Positions 24,701 through 36,558 of a DNA stretch of 64,000 nt are shown in pieces. The notes under the pieces are model-generated. The model did not search any database and was not told where the DNA came from. It was given only the letters and a program-made list of their open reading frames with translations. Positions within the stretch are counted from its first letter, which is position 1. Each line of letters starts with the position of its first letter. The position numbers were made by a program, and so were the translations under genes. Source of the stretch: Nemertoderma westbladi (Eukaryota; Xenacoelomorpha; Nemertodermatida; Nemertodermatidae); assembly GCA_032718475.1 (NCBI GenBank), contig JAUCBJ010008366.1, positions 1-64,000 of the forward strand. The letters run 5' to 3'.

Positions 24701-27700
24701 AATGGTTTTCATGTGTTCATCTTAGGTTATATAGAGAGGCGTAGTAAATCCTGCGGTACCAGTACTAGTGCCTCGGACAACGGTCGGTCGGTATGTCGGT
24801 ATGTGTGGAGGATCACAGGAGATTGATAACTCCTTGAGGTTATTATACGTAATATCATCGAATGATGTATAATTTTACAAATTTAAGGTTTAAAAAAAAG
24901 TCTAAATTTGTCCAAAAATTTAAAATAAATTTGGTAATTTTGTAGATTGTTGAGCCTTTAAAAAACTTAGTGCCTATAGAATAAAACAGTTGTCACAATT
25001 TTGAAGTTCAGACTTTGACATTTAAGTTAGAACCCCAATTATTAATCACGCGAATAACTCGACTAACCGATAGGGGATCCCTTTCCTCAAACATCCGAGC
25101 GACGGAAGGCAACCCGCCACCCATCATCCCGGGTGTGTCCGCGGGTCTACCCGACGGCAATGGCCCGGGGTCGAACCGGGGCTGCTCGTACATACCGCGA
25201 TCCAGATCGCGAGGCGTCATCAGATCCCGGATCCCGGGACCCAGCTCGTAATCCGACAGTCCGACCGGCCCCAATCCGGCAACGTCGAGTCCCGACGTAC
25301 CGAAACCGCGCAATCCCGCCGGTCCCACGTCGAGGTCGCGTAGCAACGAACTCCCAGCGTCCGGGACGTTTCCGAATTCCCGGAAACCCGAGCCGTCCCG
25401 TTGTCCGGACGACGGGGGCAACGCTAAATCCCTTAGGCTCACAGAATCCAAATAACTTGAGCCGCCCGGGCCTCTGGAAAATAAATATTTTTTTTATATA
25501 TCGCAATATTTGGTGGTAGTAATATCTCACTCCACTGTAATTCAATATTTTTCTCGGTAGAATTCCCAACCCACCCACCAAGATTTTGTCTAAATTGTCT
25601 CAGACATCAAAAGAACCCACAAATAAAATTAATAAATTTTAACAATAGTTGTAAATTCCTACAGAAACATCAAAGTTGAAATCCAAGGAGCTGCAAAAAA
25701 CTAATAACAAATTATTTGATGCGCGTTTGTAATAATGAAATATAGGGTTATAGCCAAAGCGATCTGTATCCAACAGATATACCATTAACTAACTACATGC
25801 GATTTATAGTAATGGAAAGCTTTGTTGGTGTTTATATATCTTCCTTGTTCATGGAAAAAAAAGATATTAAATATCTCAGTCCAGCGATAAGGAAGAACCA
25901 TAAATAAATATGGAGAATAATAAGTTATCAAAAAAGTTTCTAATATATTCCGCAGCAAAGTTTATTGACATTAAGTGATAAATATATACGCACCATCGGA
26001 AGGGAATTTAGTTTGGTAATTATGGCCATTATGAATCAAAATGATTCCTTACTGTTCGAAGTACCCTACCATGTATAAAATGGAGAGACCGGGGGGGGGG
26101 GGGGGGGTGAATGAATATGAATATCAAATCAATTATAAGGAAAAAAGACCAGGTTACAGCGGTACTTTATTCTAACCAAAACAACAAACTATACTCGATA
26201 GAACAGGAGTTTTATTTTTTACAGTAATCCTGAGATTTTCCCCTTGGGGAGGTGTAAATTTCGAAAGACCTCCCTCCCCCCATCTTCCGCCACCTGAAAA
26301 TGGATAAAAAATCCGTAAATAGTAATACAAGGTTTAAATTAACATGAAACGAATATTGAATAGTCTCTCCGGGAGGTTTCGCATGGGGTGAAAAATTATG
26401 GCATGAAGAATTTCAAGGTTCAAGGTTTCAAGGTTCCTCAAGCAGCTTCAACATAGTCATTTCCGTGGGTTGGGTATTAAATGGATGTAAGCAACTTAAA
26501 ATCAAGAATATAGTTAGTAACAAGACCTGTTCGAAACAATTCGTCATCAATCCCACCCAGATAAACAATTCAGTTCAAATACCGAATCAACAATCATTCA
26601 AATGTTGTCGAGTGTGTATTTAAAATATGAATAACATAAATTATTATTAGTTACCGGTTAACTATAATTAATAGACCCCAATGACATTTTTAATTTTCAA
26701 ATTACTAACTCCTAAAGCCATTTTAATTTTCGTTTAATATTTTGTTTGATTTCTTTTTGGATTTTGATCAGAGCGATATCAGATATAATATAAACTTATT
26801 TATAGCTATATTTTGTATTTTTTTTATAATTAAATTAGTTATCACTCATTAAATAATGATTAATAATATGAAATATTATTCTTCAAAGCAAAAAATATAA
26901 ATTGTAACGGAGCGGAGGATGTTGAGTCTGAACTGATTTTGAAACACAAATTCGCGAAAAAATTCGCTCGAAGTTGTGGACGTTAAGTGAATTTCATAAA
27001 TTTACATTTTCACTGGACTTGACACGATTTGACATGTGAGAGAAAAAAAAATTCAAACTATCTATTTAGAACCCAAATTTCAGGTTCTGTTATTCCCCTG
27101 AAAGTCATGAAATAAATGCAATGCATTTAACGCATTAACTAACACTGGGGATGTGAGTCAGGAAATGTTCACACTAGGAAATTTCCTATACATTTTTCCG
27201 GAAATAATTTATTAGGCCTATAATATAAAGTTTACTGTTAAATACCGGAAGTAAATATTTACAAAAATAATATCCTCTTTTTAATTGCATAATATAGTAA
27301 TAAGATGATTTGAACTAAAATTGTTATTGTGACTTTGTGTTTTGGCAATTTCAATATTAACTACGACGCCTAGATGTTTTATATTTATATTGAACGGAAT
27401 TTCGGAAATACATTTTCAATTTTAACTCTTTCACAATTTAATAGCCCCTGCTATTTGTGCCAGTTTAAACACATTCTAAAAACACAGGAAAACACAAGTA
27501 GAGTTTTTTAAACACTCTTTTTTGTTAGTGGTACGCTGCTAAGTGGTTCATTGTCTTTAGCTCTTGTTGTCGTAAATACGGGTGAAGTATACTTTTCCGT
27601 AAATTACCTTGAAAAAACATATTTTACCGGAAAACTCACATACTTCCCTGACCCTAATTAAAACAAATTTACATAAAATAAAAAATGCTAATATATTTTA

Positions 27701-30700
27701 GATTTCTACCATATGGAGGGATGTTACAGGAGTAATTGAACCACCCACATTCTCTTATCTTGAAATAACGTGTTCCCAACTCTATACCATTAATAATATG
27801 GATGGAATATCGTAATGGAAAGCTTAATTGGTATTTATATATCTCCCTTGTTCATGGAAAAAAGATATTAAATATCTCAGTCCAGCGATAAGGAAGAAAT
27901 ATCTGGTTAGATTCATGAACTAATTTGAGAACAATTCCAGATCCATGTCCCATGTATATGGGATGGCGATGATTAACTAGGCCTACCGGTATTCCAAAAT
28001 GAGCCTAACTGTATGAGATTTGGAACGATTAAATATAACTGTATATTGAGACACTAAAACGATAAATTGTCCATTGGGCAATAATGGGCATTCAAATTTT
28101 TAATGCTGGTCAAATATTGCACGTTTGTAAAATATTGGTATTTACTCATATGATAATTCGGATAATCAATAGGCCTAGTATTTAACTCCAATAAATTATT
28201 ATATTTGAAATTAAATAATTAAAACTTATTAGAGTAAACGAGATCCAATATCCACAGTGACATAAAAATTACCCAGAAACTCTTCTGCTATCTGCCACTG
28301 ATATATATAATATACTAACACACAACAGCTGGTGTATCGTATCTTCTAATAATACCCACTGACAGGTCTGTACCGGTACCGGTAGGTTTTACGCAATATG
28401 GTTTATAATACGGTAGTTAAACAAACCTTCTGGCATACGCGCTATTTCCTTGGTCACCGAACTGGGATAAACCGGATTCTAGTTTAACAGAAAATCCGGG
28501 ATCGTTACTACTCCTCTCGAAGTCCCTATTGGGTGGGTCCAAGAGACTGCCAGATTGGGGCAAATTGTACCGATTCGAACCGGCGTTCGAAGAAATAAGG
28601 GAACCGAATGAACCAGAAGAAACAACATCTACAAATACAAACAGATTGAACTAATGAAAATATAGGAAATAAAATACAATGGCGTTAGTTTGAAATATAT
28701 ATATATAGGCCAGATTGTTTGGTTCTCAACATCTGTCAGACATCTTTACACATTTTGAATCCATTTAACGCCCATTTTATAATGCTATTGAAGTAGTAAA
28801 AACAACCAATGGATTGCTACCTCGCCTTAGGTAATATCTATGATGTAGGTAGGTATAATTGCATAAAAACAATATTGATACACGTAACTCCTATATATTA
28901 ATTAATATTATTAATTGTACAAACCTTGTTTGTTTAAGTAACCAGAGCTAAGATACGATCCTGACTCAGACGATGGCTTCTATAAGAAAGAAAATATTTA
29001 AAAACAATAGGCCTAAATAATAAGTAACGTATAGGTTTTAGCATTAGACCTATTCCTATTGTAAGAAGAAAAAAATACCGGTATTGAGAATGAGCAATTA
29101 GATAAAACCATCTTATCTCATCCTACCAATCCAATAAATACCCCAAAAAGGCAAGCATATTGTAGTCATCATTAATGAATGTTATACACATTATATATAC
29201 AATACAAACTATTAGAATAAAACTAACTGTATAGAGTCTTCAACGTTAGTTCAACTATCAGTCATAATATATATATAATCATGATTTTGTAAGACCGATA
29301 GATAATGGATATAAATCGTAAATATGTGGTGCAATGTGATATAGAAGAAAATATGTCTCAGAGCTATACTGTAACATGGTAGGCCTACATTTAATGGGGA
29401 TAAAATTTCTAAATTTAAATTAATAAAATTATCAGGACCTTATTTTTTAACATACCGGTACGAAAATGTGGATTTTCTAGAAGTTTTCATTTTGACAAAT
29501 ATCATTGACTTTGTAATTTATTATTGGTGTTTTGGGTGAATGAGTGGTTTCATATTTTTCATGATTTTATGATGTCATGATGTCATGATGGATGATGTCA
29601 TATATATATGGTTCAATCCCACCTGGACGTCATTGCCGACTTTGCAAAAGCTGTGGCCAACAAAAAGTTATAATTGACTTTGTGGACGTTAAAAATGTAA
29701 TTAACTAGTCTTATAGATACCGTTGGGTGAGAACGGGCTCCGGGCAGTGTACCGCAGGCTTACTGCTTCAATACCGCTAGACTACTTCACAGCTCACGCA
29801 CCGTTGGATGTGAACGGGGCTTTAGATACACACATACACAATACACACACATGAATGCTTCATGCTTCAATTTACCACGCAAGGATAATCTAATAAGAAC
29901 TGAGACATTAAACAAGTTGGAAACATTATTCCCCAATTGATCGATACCATGCAGACAGAATGGATGCTTGCCAAACAAAGTCATCGTTAAAGTGATCAAG
30001 TTTTATGAAAAGCGACTGAGGAGATGCGGCATGGAAGATAGGTTAGCAAATAGCTTTGATAGGCCTATATACTTGTATAAAATATTATCTGATATCGTAA
30101 ACAAGGAATGCTATTCTTTCAAAACACGACATCGTGTCAACAATTTTTCCATCGAAACAGATGTTGAACTAATTATTGCAAGAAACGCCACTTCAATCTG
30201 ACACAATTATATAAGAGCAACATTGCGACTACAACTGCGATTGTGAAATATAATTATCACATAATACTTAAGTGACATCTGCCATATCGATATTTTGTTC
30301 ATATCTTCAAGTTTTAATGAATAAAAGAACGAACTTAATTATGTATAATCTTATAGCATGCGAAAATTTGTGATGCTCATGAAGTTTACAATCACCCTCA
30401 CCACCAATGGGTTCACCATGATAAAACATGTACAAGATATCCAAAGATCACAATTGATTATTGGAAGATGTATAAAGATTATTGACTAACATTAATCGAC
30501 TAATCATACAGTTTTAGATAAGATATATGATGAGTTTAAAATGCATAAAGATTGCAAATGAAATCCAAATTATAACATTTGTTTACATGAATTTCAGTTG
30601 CATAAAATGTTATTAATGTTAGATAATTTCAGCAGTGTCACTTTACAAGACACATCCCAATAGCATCACAATAATTAAGAATATTATTGTAGACTCATCT

Positions 30701-31149
30701 TCTGATGTAGATATATCAGATATGGAGCCAACCAGCACTAAAAGATACTGTAGAACATAAGCTGTATATATATATATATATTACATTGACACAATGAGTC
30801 TTCACTATGTATTCCAGTCAAAAGCTGCCTAGCAACACAGGGAATTAGGAGTACTGGTACCAGAACAAGATATTGTAAAAAATATTGTATCTCTATGAGA
30901 AAATGATAGATTGATTAAATACTAAAATCACTAAAATGTGTATATGTATGATGTGTAACATTTGGCATTTGAACTTACCACATCTGAGAAACCACCCTGA
31001 CTGAATGGTGAAAATCGAGGCTGTTCACTACCAAAACCACCTCCTGTCTCAGGGCGTCTATCATAACTTGAATGGGAAGAATAGTTACCAGAACTCGAGG
31101 GTCTCCAGTTTCCACGAAAATAGTTACCTTGAGTATCTGAATAACTCAT
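21365..31149 (-). CDS. Seven-exon zinc-finger gene, 3' end not resolved
   Basis: Seven exons join on the minus strand: 31149-30979, 28979-28943, 28628-28427, 25473-25068, 24336-24083, 23372-23165 and 21745-21365. All have AG acceptors and GT donors, and all codon phases agree, giving 1659 nt or 553 codons without a stop. The product starts with a Ser/Gly/Arg-rich segment and continues through low-complexity sequence. It then has one C2H2 finger (C-x2-C-x12-H-x5-H, the spacing of matrin/U1-like fingers), a short predicted helix and a charged KDKEST tail. This layout suggests a nuclear RNA- or chromatin-associated protein, and the finger loosely recalls CIZ1. That identity is inference. No final exon was found: reading past the last donor stops at 21278, and further exons may lie beyond the repeats. 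The exon chain is well supported, the name is not. Confidence 0.75.
21838..21905. repeat. Poly-G tract with fragment of a G/C-ended MITE
   Basis: About 19 G residues are followed by sequence resembling one end of the MITE at 45991-46236 (CAGGGGAAAATCGACG and an AACAGCTGTT block). In the transcribed direction the tract is a poly-C run between the minisatellite and the exon 7 acceptor. Confidence 0.45.
21943..23185. repeat. 24/28-bp minisatellite carrying a 5' splice site in every unit
   Basis: About 49 tandem units, mostly 24 bp, with some 28-bp units carrying a 4-bp insertion. On the gene strand each unit holds GATAGATCCAGG followed by GTGAGT, a consensus donor. The array fills most of intron 6 and is continuous with the end of exon 6. 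Long reading frames on both strands here come only from the periodicity of the repeat. Confidence 0.95.
23165..23372 (-). CDS. Exon 6: helix and Arg/Gly-rich segment, ends in a donor minisatellite
   Basis: The acceptor TTATGTTGCAG opens the exon, and its first base completes an Arg codon. It encodes a helix-like stretch (VLRQFIEQLFVDAVNTALAE) followed by a Gly/Pro/Arg-rich part. Its last 21 bases are already part of the minisatellite unit: GATAGATCCAGG then GTGAGT is both the exon end and the repeated unit. Using the next donor (after 23141) would add eight residues (VSWYDRSR) in frame. Donors beyond that meet a 28-bp unit, a frame shift and a stop. Confidence 0.75.
23567..23655 (+). repeat. 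Intronic 90-bp repeat, copy 1
   Basis: One of three near-identical copies of a segment running from GTAATGGAAAGCTTTGTTGG to CAGCGATAAGGAAGAA. It lies in intron 5 of the zinc-finger gene. All three copies share one orientation. No inverted termini are visible, and the family was not recognised. Confidence 0.8.
24083..24336 (-). CDS. Exon 5: matrin/U1-like C2H2 zinc finger
   Basis: This exon encodes 84 residues plus two bases. After about 18 residues comes YDCYMCAIRC and then FQGHTMSGRHQE, giving C-x2-C-x12-H-x5-H. The five-residue spacing between the histidines fits fingers of RNA-binding and nuclear-matrix proteins better than the classical x3-4 spacing. A predicted helix rich in Gln, Val and Ile follows. 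The donor is again GTTAGT, as in exon 4. Confidence 0.8.
25068..25473 (-). CDS. Exon 4: Gly/Leu/Asp-rich segment
   Basis: The acceptor TTATTTTCCAG precedes 406 nt. One base completes the codon begun in exon 3, and 135 codons follow, rich in Gly, Leu, Asp, Arg and Pro (for example LRDLALPPSSGQRDGSGF). It ends in phase 0 at a GTTAGT donor after ERDPLS. It is much richer in GC than the surrounding introns, as expected for a coding exon here. Confidence 0.75.
25807..25897 (+). repeat. Intronic 90-bp repeat, copy 2
   Basis: Same unit as 23567-23655, in intron 3, with a few substitutions and one extra A in the A-run. Confidence 0.8.
26091..26281 (+). mobile_element. G/C-ended MITE, diverged copy
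   Basis: It begins in a long G run and ends in CCTCCCTCCCCCC. Inside it has AGGTTACAG and TTCTAACCAAAACAACAAAC, the core of the family seen best at 45991-46236. Confidence 0.6.
27811..27899 (+). repeat. Intronic 90-bp repeat, copy 3
   Basis: Same unit as 23567-23655, in intron 3, with AGCTTAATTG replacing AGCTTTGTTG. Confidence 0.8.
28427..28628 (-). CDS. Exon 3: Ser/Asn/Gly-rich segment
   Basis: The acceptor has a clear pyrimidine tract (TTTGTATTTGTAG). The exon completes a split codon and then encodes 66 residues including SGSLLDPPNRDFERSSNDPG. It ends with two spare bases before GTTTGT, and the first base of exon 4 completes that codon as Arg. Confidence 0.7.
28943..28979 (-). CDS. Exon 2: 37-nt microexon
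   Basis: The acceptor CTTTCTTATAG is followed by twelve codons (KPSSESGSYLSS) and one extra base before a GTTACT donor. The leftover base is exactly what exon 3 needs to open its long frame. Without this exon, exons 1 and 3 are out of phase, which is the main argument for it. Confidence 0.6.
29840..30201 (+). pseudogene. Coding relic of unknown family, inside intron 1
   Basis: One frame reads through about 120 codons with a single in-frame TGA at about 29939, ending at a TGA near 30201. After that stop the frame reads PNKVIVKVIKFYEKRLRRCG and later ETDVELIIARNAT. The residue mix and even length suggest decayed coding sequence, on the strand opposite to the host gene. I do not recognise the family. 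It may be a transposon remnant or a chance frame. Confidence 0.3.
30979..31149 (-). CDS. Exon 1: start codon and Ser/Gly/Arg-rich amino end
   Basis: The ATG at 31149 opens 57 codons that begin MSYSDTQGNYFRGNW. They are rich in Ser, Gly, Tyr and Arg, as in RNA-binding low-complexity domains. The exon ends in phase 0 at a consensus donor (GTG followed by GTAAGT). No signal peptide or membrane segment is visible. No promoter or 5' untranslated exon could be recognised upstream. Confidence 0.75.
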
Positions 31150-32400
31150 TTTGTAACATGGAAAAAATAGTGAGAATGTAGAGAATATCTTCAGTTACGA
31201 CTGAACAACACAAGAGAAGATAATAAATCGAGTGGATAACAATACACAAAAAATACCCAAGTTATTTGAACCTCTTGTAATGGAAGGCCTTCCGAAGTAG
31301 GTATTGTGTTACAGGTTATGATGAGTATGGGTGTCGGGTCGGTATACCTAATTTGAGGAAAATGAAGAAATCGCACTTCTTACAAAATTTACGAATTCAA
31401 TGGATCATTGGATAGATGATATCTATTGAGGTACTTGTTGACATCAAATTCACATATGCGAAGTTCTTCAACAGACCTAAACAAATAAATAATAACAAAT
31501 ATACAATAGAGAAATTAAGTATAATAGGTATGGTAGAATAATTTTATCACTTAAAAAAAATCATTTAAAAAAAACCCATCATCTGTGTTATCTGTATAAC
31601 CATAGCTATATATAGGTGCTATACAGATATAGGACCGTATTACTAGTACTCTTTGATACAATTAGTATATTTCTCGATACTCTTAATAAGATCGTCGAAG
31701 ATCAAACATCACTTGTAGTATATATAATATAATATACAATTTTATTCTTGGTATATATCCAACCACAATTTCTGATATAAAATATTGGCCCTGTGGATTA
31801 CCGGTATATTGACTGAACCAATCTTAAATATTCAACAAGATTGACAACCAGAAAGCTCAATCCTGAAGCTAGATTGATAATGTGATAGAACATACCGATT
31901 TGGAAAGTTGATCAAACCAGAACCAATTTGGAAGATCTGTAAACAATATTAGAGCGAGAAAGCTATAATTGTCCCAAAATCAACCTTCATCATGTTAAGA
32001 AAGTGTATATATCATATTTAATCTTAAAAGAATCTAAGAATCATCTGGTACAGTGGTAGCAGTAGTGTATCTATCCTGCTATCTGCATTGCATAGTGAGT
32101 GCAATGAATCAATGCATTACAAAAGAACTGTAGGCAGAATGGTATTTATACGTATAGCAAATGCAAATTTACAGCCTCAAATCGGCATACCGGTACTTCA
32201 TACCGACATATAGTGATAGTGTCATGAGATGGGTAGTTGTTGTATTATTTGTATTTAATCTCAATTATAACAGATTAAAGCATGAGATAGATATGTTAAA
32301 TAAATAAATAATGCAAGAATGAGTGAATATTAGCAACTAAAAATTATAAAAGATATCAAAGATGGTCTGATGGTGTGTGGGCAGGAAGGCGAAGATTTGT
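31150..32400. other. Upstream of the zinc-finger gene, no gene seen
   Basis: AT-rich sequence containing the expected promoter and any 5' untranslated exon. No TATA box, CpG island or clear noncoding exon could be supported. Confidence 0.4.
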
Positions 32401-32409
32401 GCCCATGAG

Positions 32410-34400
32410 AGTATTGCACACGAAGAAAGGAGCCAGAAACGGTACGGTAGCTGATATGCCTCAAGGCCTCTCTCAGACCTGTTTCAAAAATCGATGGATA
32501 GTGAACTCGAACTCGACCCATCACATTGGAAGCTTACCAAAATCACCCCCATATTCAAGGAAGGACAAAAATATCCACCAGACAATTATAGACGCATCAG
32601 CTTAACTTCAGTAGTCTGTAAACTAATGGAAAAATTGTACTAACAAGTATGTGTTCTCACTATAGAGAGAATGGCCTTATATCGAAATTTCCATATGGAT
32701 TCCAGAAAACAGGTCTTGCCGTTTGCAGCTACTGGACACTGTGTACAGTTGGTCACTTGCGGTGGACAATGGTGAATGCAAGGACGTGGCATACTTGGAC
32801 TTCAGTAAAGCCTTTGAACGAGAAGCACATCAGCAATTATTAAGGAAGCTCGATTCGTTAGGTATATCTGGTAATCTCCTCGGATGGATCTCAAACTTTC
32901 TTAGTGACAGATTTTAGCGTGTAGTCGTTCATGGAGAAGCATCTGATTGGCTTCCTGTACGCAGCGGTGTACCACAGGGTGGTGTAAACTCAATGTTAAC
33001 GGTATACTTTCGCTCGTTCATTAATGATGTAACAACTTTAAGAAAATTCATAGTTTATTTGTTTGCCTATGACATAAAAGACAGTTGTATTTTCAACTCA
33101 TCGATTGTACCAAATATTGGACCACTACAAATCAGCAAGTATCGAAATTTCCATACGGATTCCAGAAAACAGGTCTTGCCGTTTGCAGTTACTGGACACT
33201 GTGTACAGTTGGTCACTTGCGGTGGACAATGGTGAATGCAAGGACGTGGCATACTTTGACTTCAGTAAAGCCTTCGAACGAGAAGCACATCAGCAATTAT
33301 TAAGGAAGCTCGATTCGTTAGGTATATCTGGTAATCTCCTCGGATTGATCTCAAACTTTCTTAGTGACAGATTTTAGCGTGTAGTCATTGATGGAGAAGC
33401 ATCTGATTGGCTTCCTGTACGCAGCGGTGTACCACAGGGTGGTGTAAACTCAATGTTAACGGTATACTTTTGCTCGTTCATTAATGATGTAACAACTTTA
33501 AGAAAATTCATAGTTTATTTGTTTGCCTATGACATAAAAGACAGTTGTATTTTCAACTCATCGATTGTACCAAATATTGGACCACTACAAATCAGCAAGT
33601 TGATCTAGATATTTTAAATAATTGGAGCATCACTTGGAAACTGTTTTTAAATGATGACAAATGTAAAGCCATGCATAGGCCTATCAGCTTAAATACTCCA
33701 GCCAAGCCATGCCATACTCTCCTTGTAATGCCCCTCTACAGAAGAACAACAAGGGAAGGAACTAGAGCTGATTTTTCAAGACAATCTGATATTCAGCATA
33801 TCGTACATATCGCAGCAATCTCCAACTCCAAGAAAGCAAACCAATCACTTGGTCTTAGGTGGCGCTATTTCAAACACCTGGATGCACCAATATTCATCAA
33901 CCTGTATGTCAATCATTGGTGAGGCCGAGGCCAGTTCAAGAATACTGATCAACTGTCTGGTGGCCACACTGCATTTGCGAAATTCGGTTGCTGGAATCTG
34001 TGCAACGTAGAGCAACCCAACTGGTACCTAGGTTACGTGATAAACCTTACCTATCCAGACTGAAGGAACTAGTTCTCCTAACACTGGAATGTCGACGCCA
34101 TAGAGCAGACCTCATCCAGGTGTATCGCTACTGGTACCTCTCTGGTTTGGAATCCGTCGATTGTTCAGACATGTTTACCCTGGCCACTGAATCAGGTCGG
34201 CGTGGCCACTCGAGAAAGTTATTTAAAACATGAGCATGACTCCGGCAATGAAATACGGCGATGTTCCACTTTCGGGTAGTCAACCTTTCAGCCATTGGAA
34301 GGCTTTATCGGAATCCGTTGATCACCTCCGACTCAGAACGTTTTTAAGTCATGCTTAAACTCGTATTATGAAAAACTCACACTAAAATTCATACCCTCCC
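32410..34400 (+). pseudogene. Jockey/CR1-type LINE relic
   Basis: Frames scattered by shifts and stops spell a non-LTR reverse transcriptase. They include HWKLTKITPIFKEG and DNYRRISLTSVVCKLMEK near 32520-32640, block A YLDFSKAF near 32790, GISGNLLGWISNFLSDRF, and SGVPQGGV near 32970. A carboxyl part follows (LESVQRRATQLVPRLRDKPY, 33988-34233). The catalytic FADD-type box reads FAYD and is spoiled. A 460-bp segment is duplicated in tandem. Confidence 0.8.
32681..33600 (+). repeat. Two-copy 460-bp tandem duplication
   Basis: 32681-33140 is repeated at 33141-33600 with about eight differences. Both units start at ATCGAAATTT and end at ATCAGCAAGT. The unit includes block A of the LINE, so the relic carries its polymerase core twice. 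Confidence 0.95.
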
Positions 34401-34886
34401 TCATGGCTGCATGGTGGACAGACAGATAACCTAATGCATAATGTAGGCCTAAATATTTTTCCGCTACTGCCACTGCCAGGCTGCTGTCAGGCTGTATTGT
34501 ACAATAAACGGTAAGGTTACCATCTTTATTTTAATTAAACGATTTAAGACTCAACTCATGTATTATATACCGGTAATTTAATTTAGGCCTGTATAGGCTG
34601 ATAGGCCTACTTATTTAGACAGTTTTTTTTTATTTTATTTTACCTGTCAGCCGGTAGGCCTACTTGAAATTGCACCTTCTACTAAATACTAAATGTATAT
34701 TGATGCACTGTATGTATAAGTAGGCTATTGTAGAAACCAAAACCTTACCCATTATCAGCTTATTTACGATTTTTTGTCCGTTTTTAGCTTGTGAACACAA
34801 CAACCTATGGCTATGACCTAGGGCTGTCCTGTAGGGTGTCCTTCTACGCCTATCTCAGTAGTTATTCGTTAGGCTACGCTTAGGCC

Positions 34887-36477
34887 TAGGGCTCGATCTG
34901 AGTTGAAATTTCAGGATTGGGCAGGACCTGGAGTCTGGACAATTTAGCCGGAGCCAGACCAGGAGTTTCTCAAAAATTTAATTATTTATTACAAAAAATT
35001 AAAGTACCGGTATGGTTATCGTTCACCAATTGCCAATCATCGCTCATAGTCTGATAGTCATAGGCCGAATTAATTTCATAATTTAAAATTTACAGATTTA
35101 CGAATTTTCAATTTAAAATTTAAGTACCAGTAATTAATTTATCACGGACAGACGGCTAACAATTAGGCCTACCTACAGTACCTAACTCGCTAACGGTCTG
35201 ACTGGAGCAGATAGGTACAGACAGTACCAGGCAGCCAGGACCGGTACAGCATGTCAGCAGTAAATGGCTGCAGTAGAACAGTGTGCGTACAGTCATAATA
35301 GCATTTCCAATTTTTTACAGTACAGGTACCAGTTAGCCACAGCCAGTACCAGTCTGCCAGTAGCAGTAACAAACTATTACATTTTCGGAGTATATATGTG
35401 TTGACAGGCCTATCACTGTATCACCCTATTACTATATTATTTTACTTACATTATTCAGTTATTAGGCTACGGTACCATATGATGACGTATTACCCCGTAT
35501 GCTAAGTGATTTTTTTGTGCGCCGAACGCGACGTGGCGCAGAAAAAAATGTGCGCCTGCGCAGTCGAAAACAGTGCAAAATCCGCGTGCGCAGCAGAAAA
35601 ACTGCGCGAGATTGGCGCGCGCAGCAGAAATTCTGCGCGAGATTGGCGCGCACAGCAGAAATACTGCGCGAAATCTCCTACCACGTACCTGCCTGCCTAC
35701 TGCTGTACTGGCAGACTGGCCTAAAGCACACCAAGCAGCCAAGTATGAAGTAGCAAGTAGGAGGCTTATTATTTCAGTATTTCTTACAGTCTTATCTGTA
35801 TTGTCATTACAGCATTACCCTGTTACCGGTAGTCGGCAGACTGCCAGGGGTAGCGGGTAGGTCTACTTACCGGTACTGACTTAGTGCTGTAATGCAAGTC
35901 TGAGCCGTGCTATCAATTTTCTGCGCCTGCGCCTGTTGCACCGCGCCCTAAATTTTCTGCGCCTGCGCGCTGCGCGGCGCTGCGCTCTCAATTTTCTGCG
36001 CCTGCTCCAAATTCTGGAAAAAATTGTGCTCCGAACGCGTTCGGCGTACATGCCCTACTTAGCAGAATGGCGTATTACCTACTAAACTGAAACATTTTAA
36101 AGTTCACATTGTCATACACAGCAGTACAGACCTATAGGCTATAGCCATAGCTGTATTGTGCTGGAGTACTGCTGTCAGACTGTTATTGTATGACTCAAGA
36201 GTCAGTCATTCAGTATGTCAATATTGCAGTCAGTCATTGACTAAAAGTAAATACTGCAGTATGCCTGATGGTGAAGCTGTACCACCACTACAGTACTTAG
36301 GCCTACAGACTTATAGTGTAAATAATTGTCCAGATTAGAAGGCCCTACTGTAGTATAGTATATGCACAAAATATAATACTTTATTAAAAAATTAACTCCA
36401 GCAATATTTTTACCGGAGCCGGACCCGGAGATGCCAAAATAGCCGGAGATGGAGGCCGGAGCTCCGATCGAGCCCTA
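34887..36477 (-). mobile_element. hAT-like element, inverted orientation
   Basis: Ends are TAGGGCTCGATCTGAG and the reverse complement of TAGGGCTCGATCGGAG, with CCGGAGCCGGA arrays near the right end, as in the copies at 38213 and 46455. The interior holds a CpG-rich inverted pair at 35510-36050. Flanking octamers (CTTAGGCC and CTTCTGTA) do not match, so no target duplication is seen. Confidence 0.7.
35510..36050. repeat. CpG-rich inverted arrays of GCGC-containing repeats
   Basis: 35518-35672 has units with CTGCGCGAGATTGGCGCGC. 35918-36050 has units with AATTTTCTGCGCCTGCGC in the opposite sense. The outer edges read CGCCGAACGCG and CGAACGCGTTCGGCG. This looks like the terminal arrays of yet another inverted-repeat element within the hAT-like copy. 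Confidence 0.55.
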
Positions 36478-36558
36478 CTTCTGTACTTAGGCCTATGTTT
36501 TTAGTAGTTAAATTTTAATGTTAGTTTTTCAGTTTTTACTTGTGTTTTATGGACACTA

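Larger units (their letters stand above)
25474..28426 (-). other. Intron 3
   Basis: AT-rich intron with two copies of the 90-bp repeat and a G-tract MITE at 26091-26281. No additional exon with good splice sites was noticed between 26300 and 28400. Confidence 0.6.

Noticed and set aside
34879-36485. 8-bp target duplication for the hAT-like copy at 34887
   Set aside because: CTTAGGCC and CTTCTGTA share only four positions.
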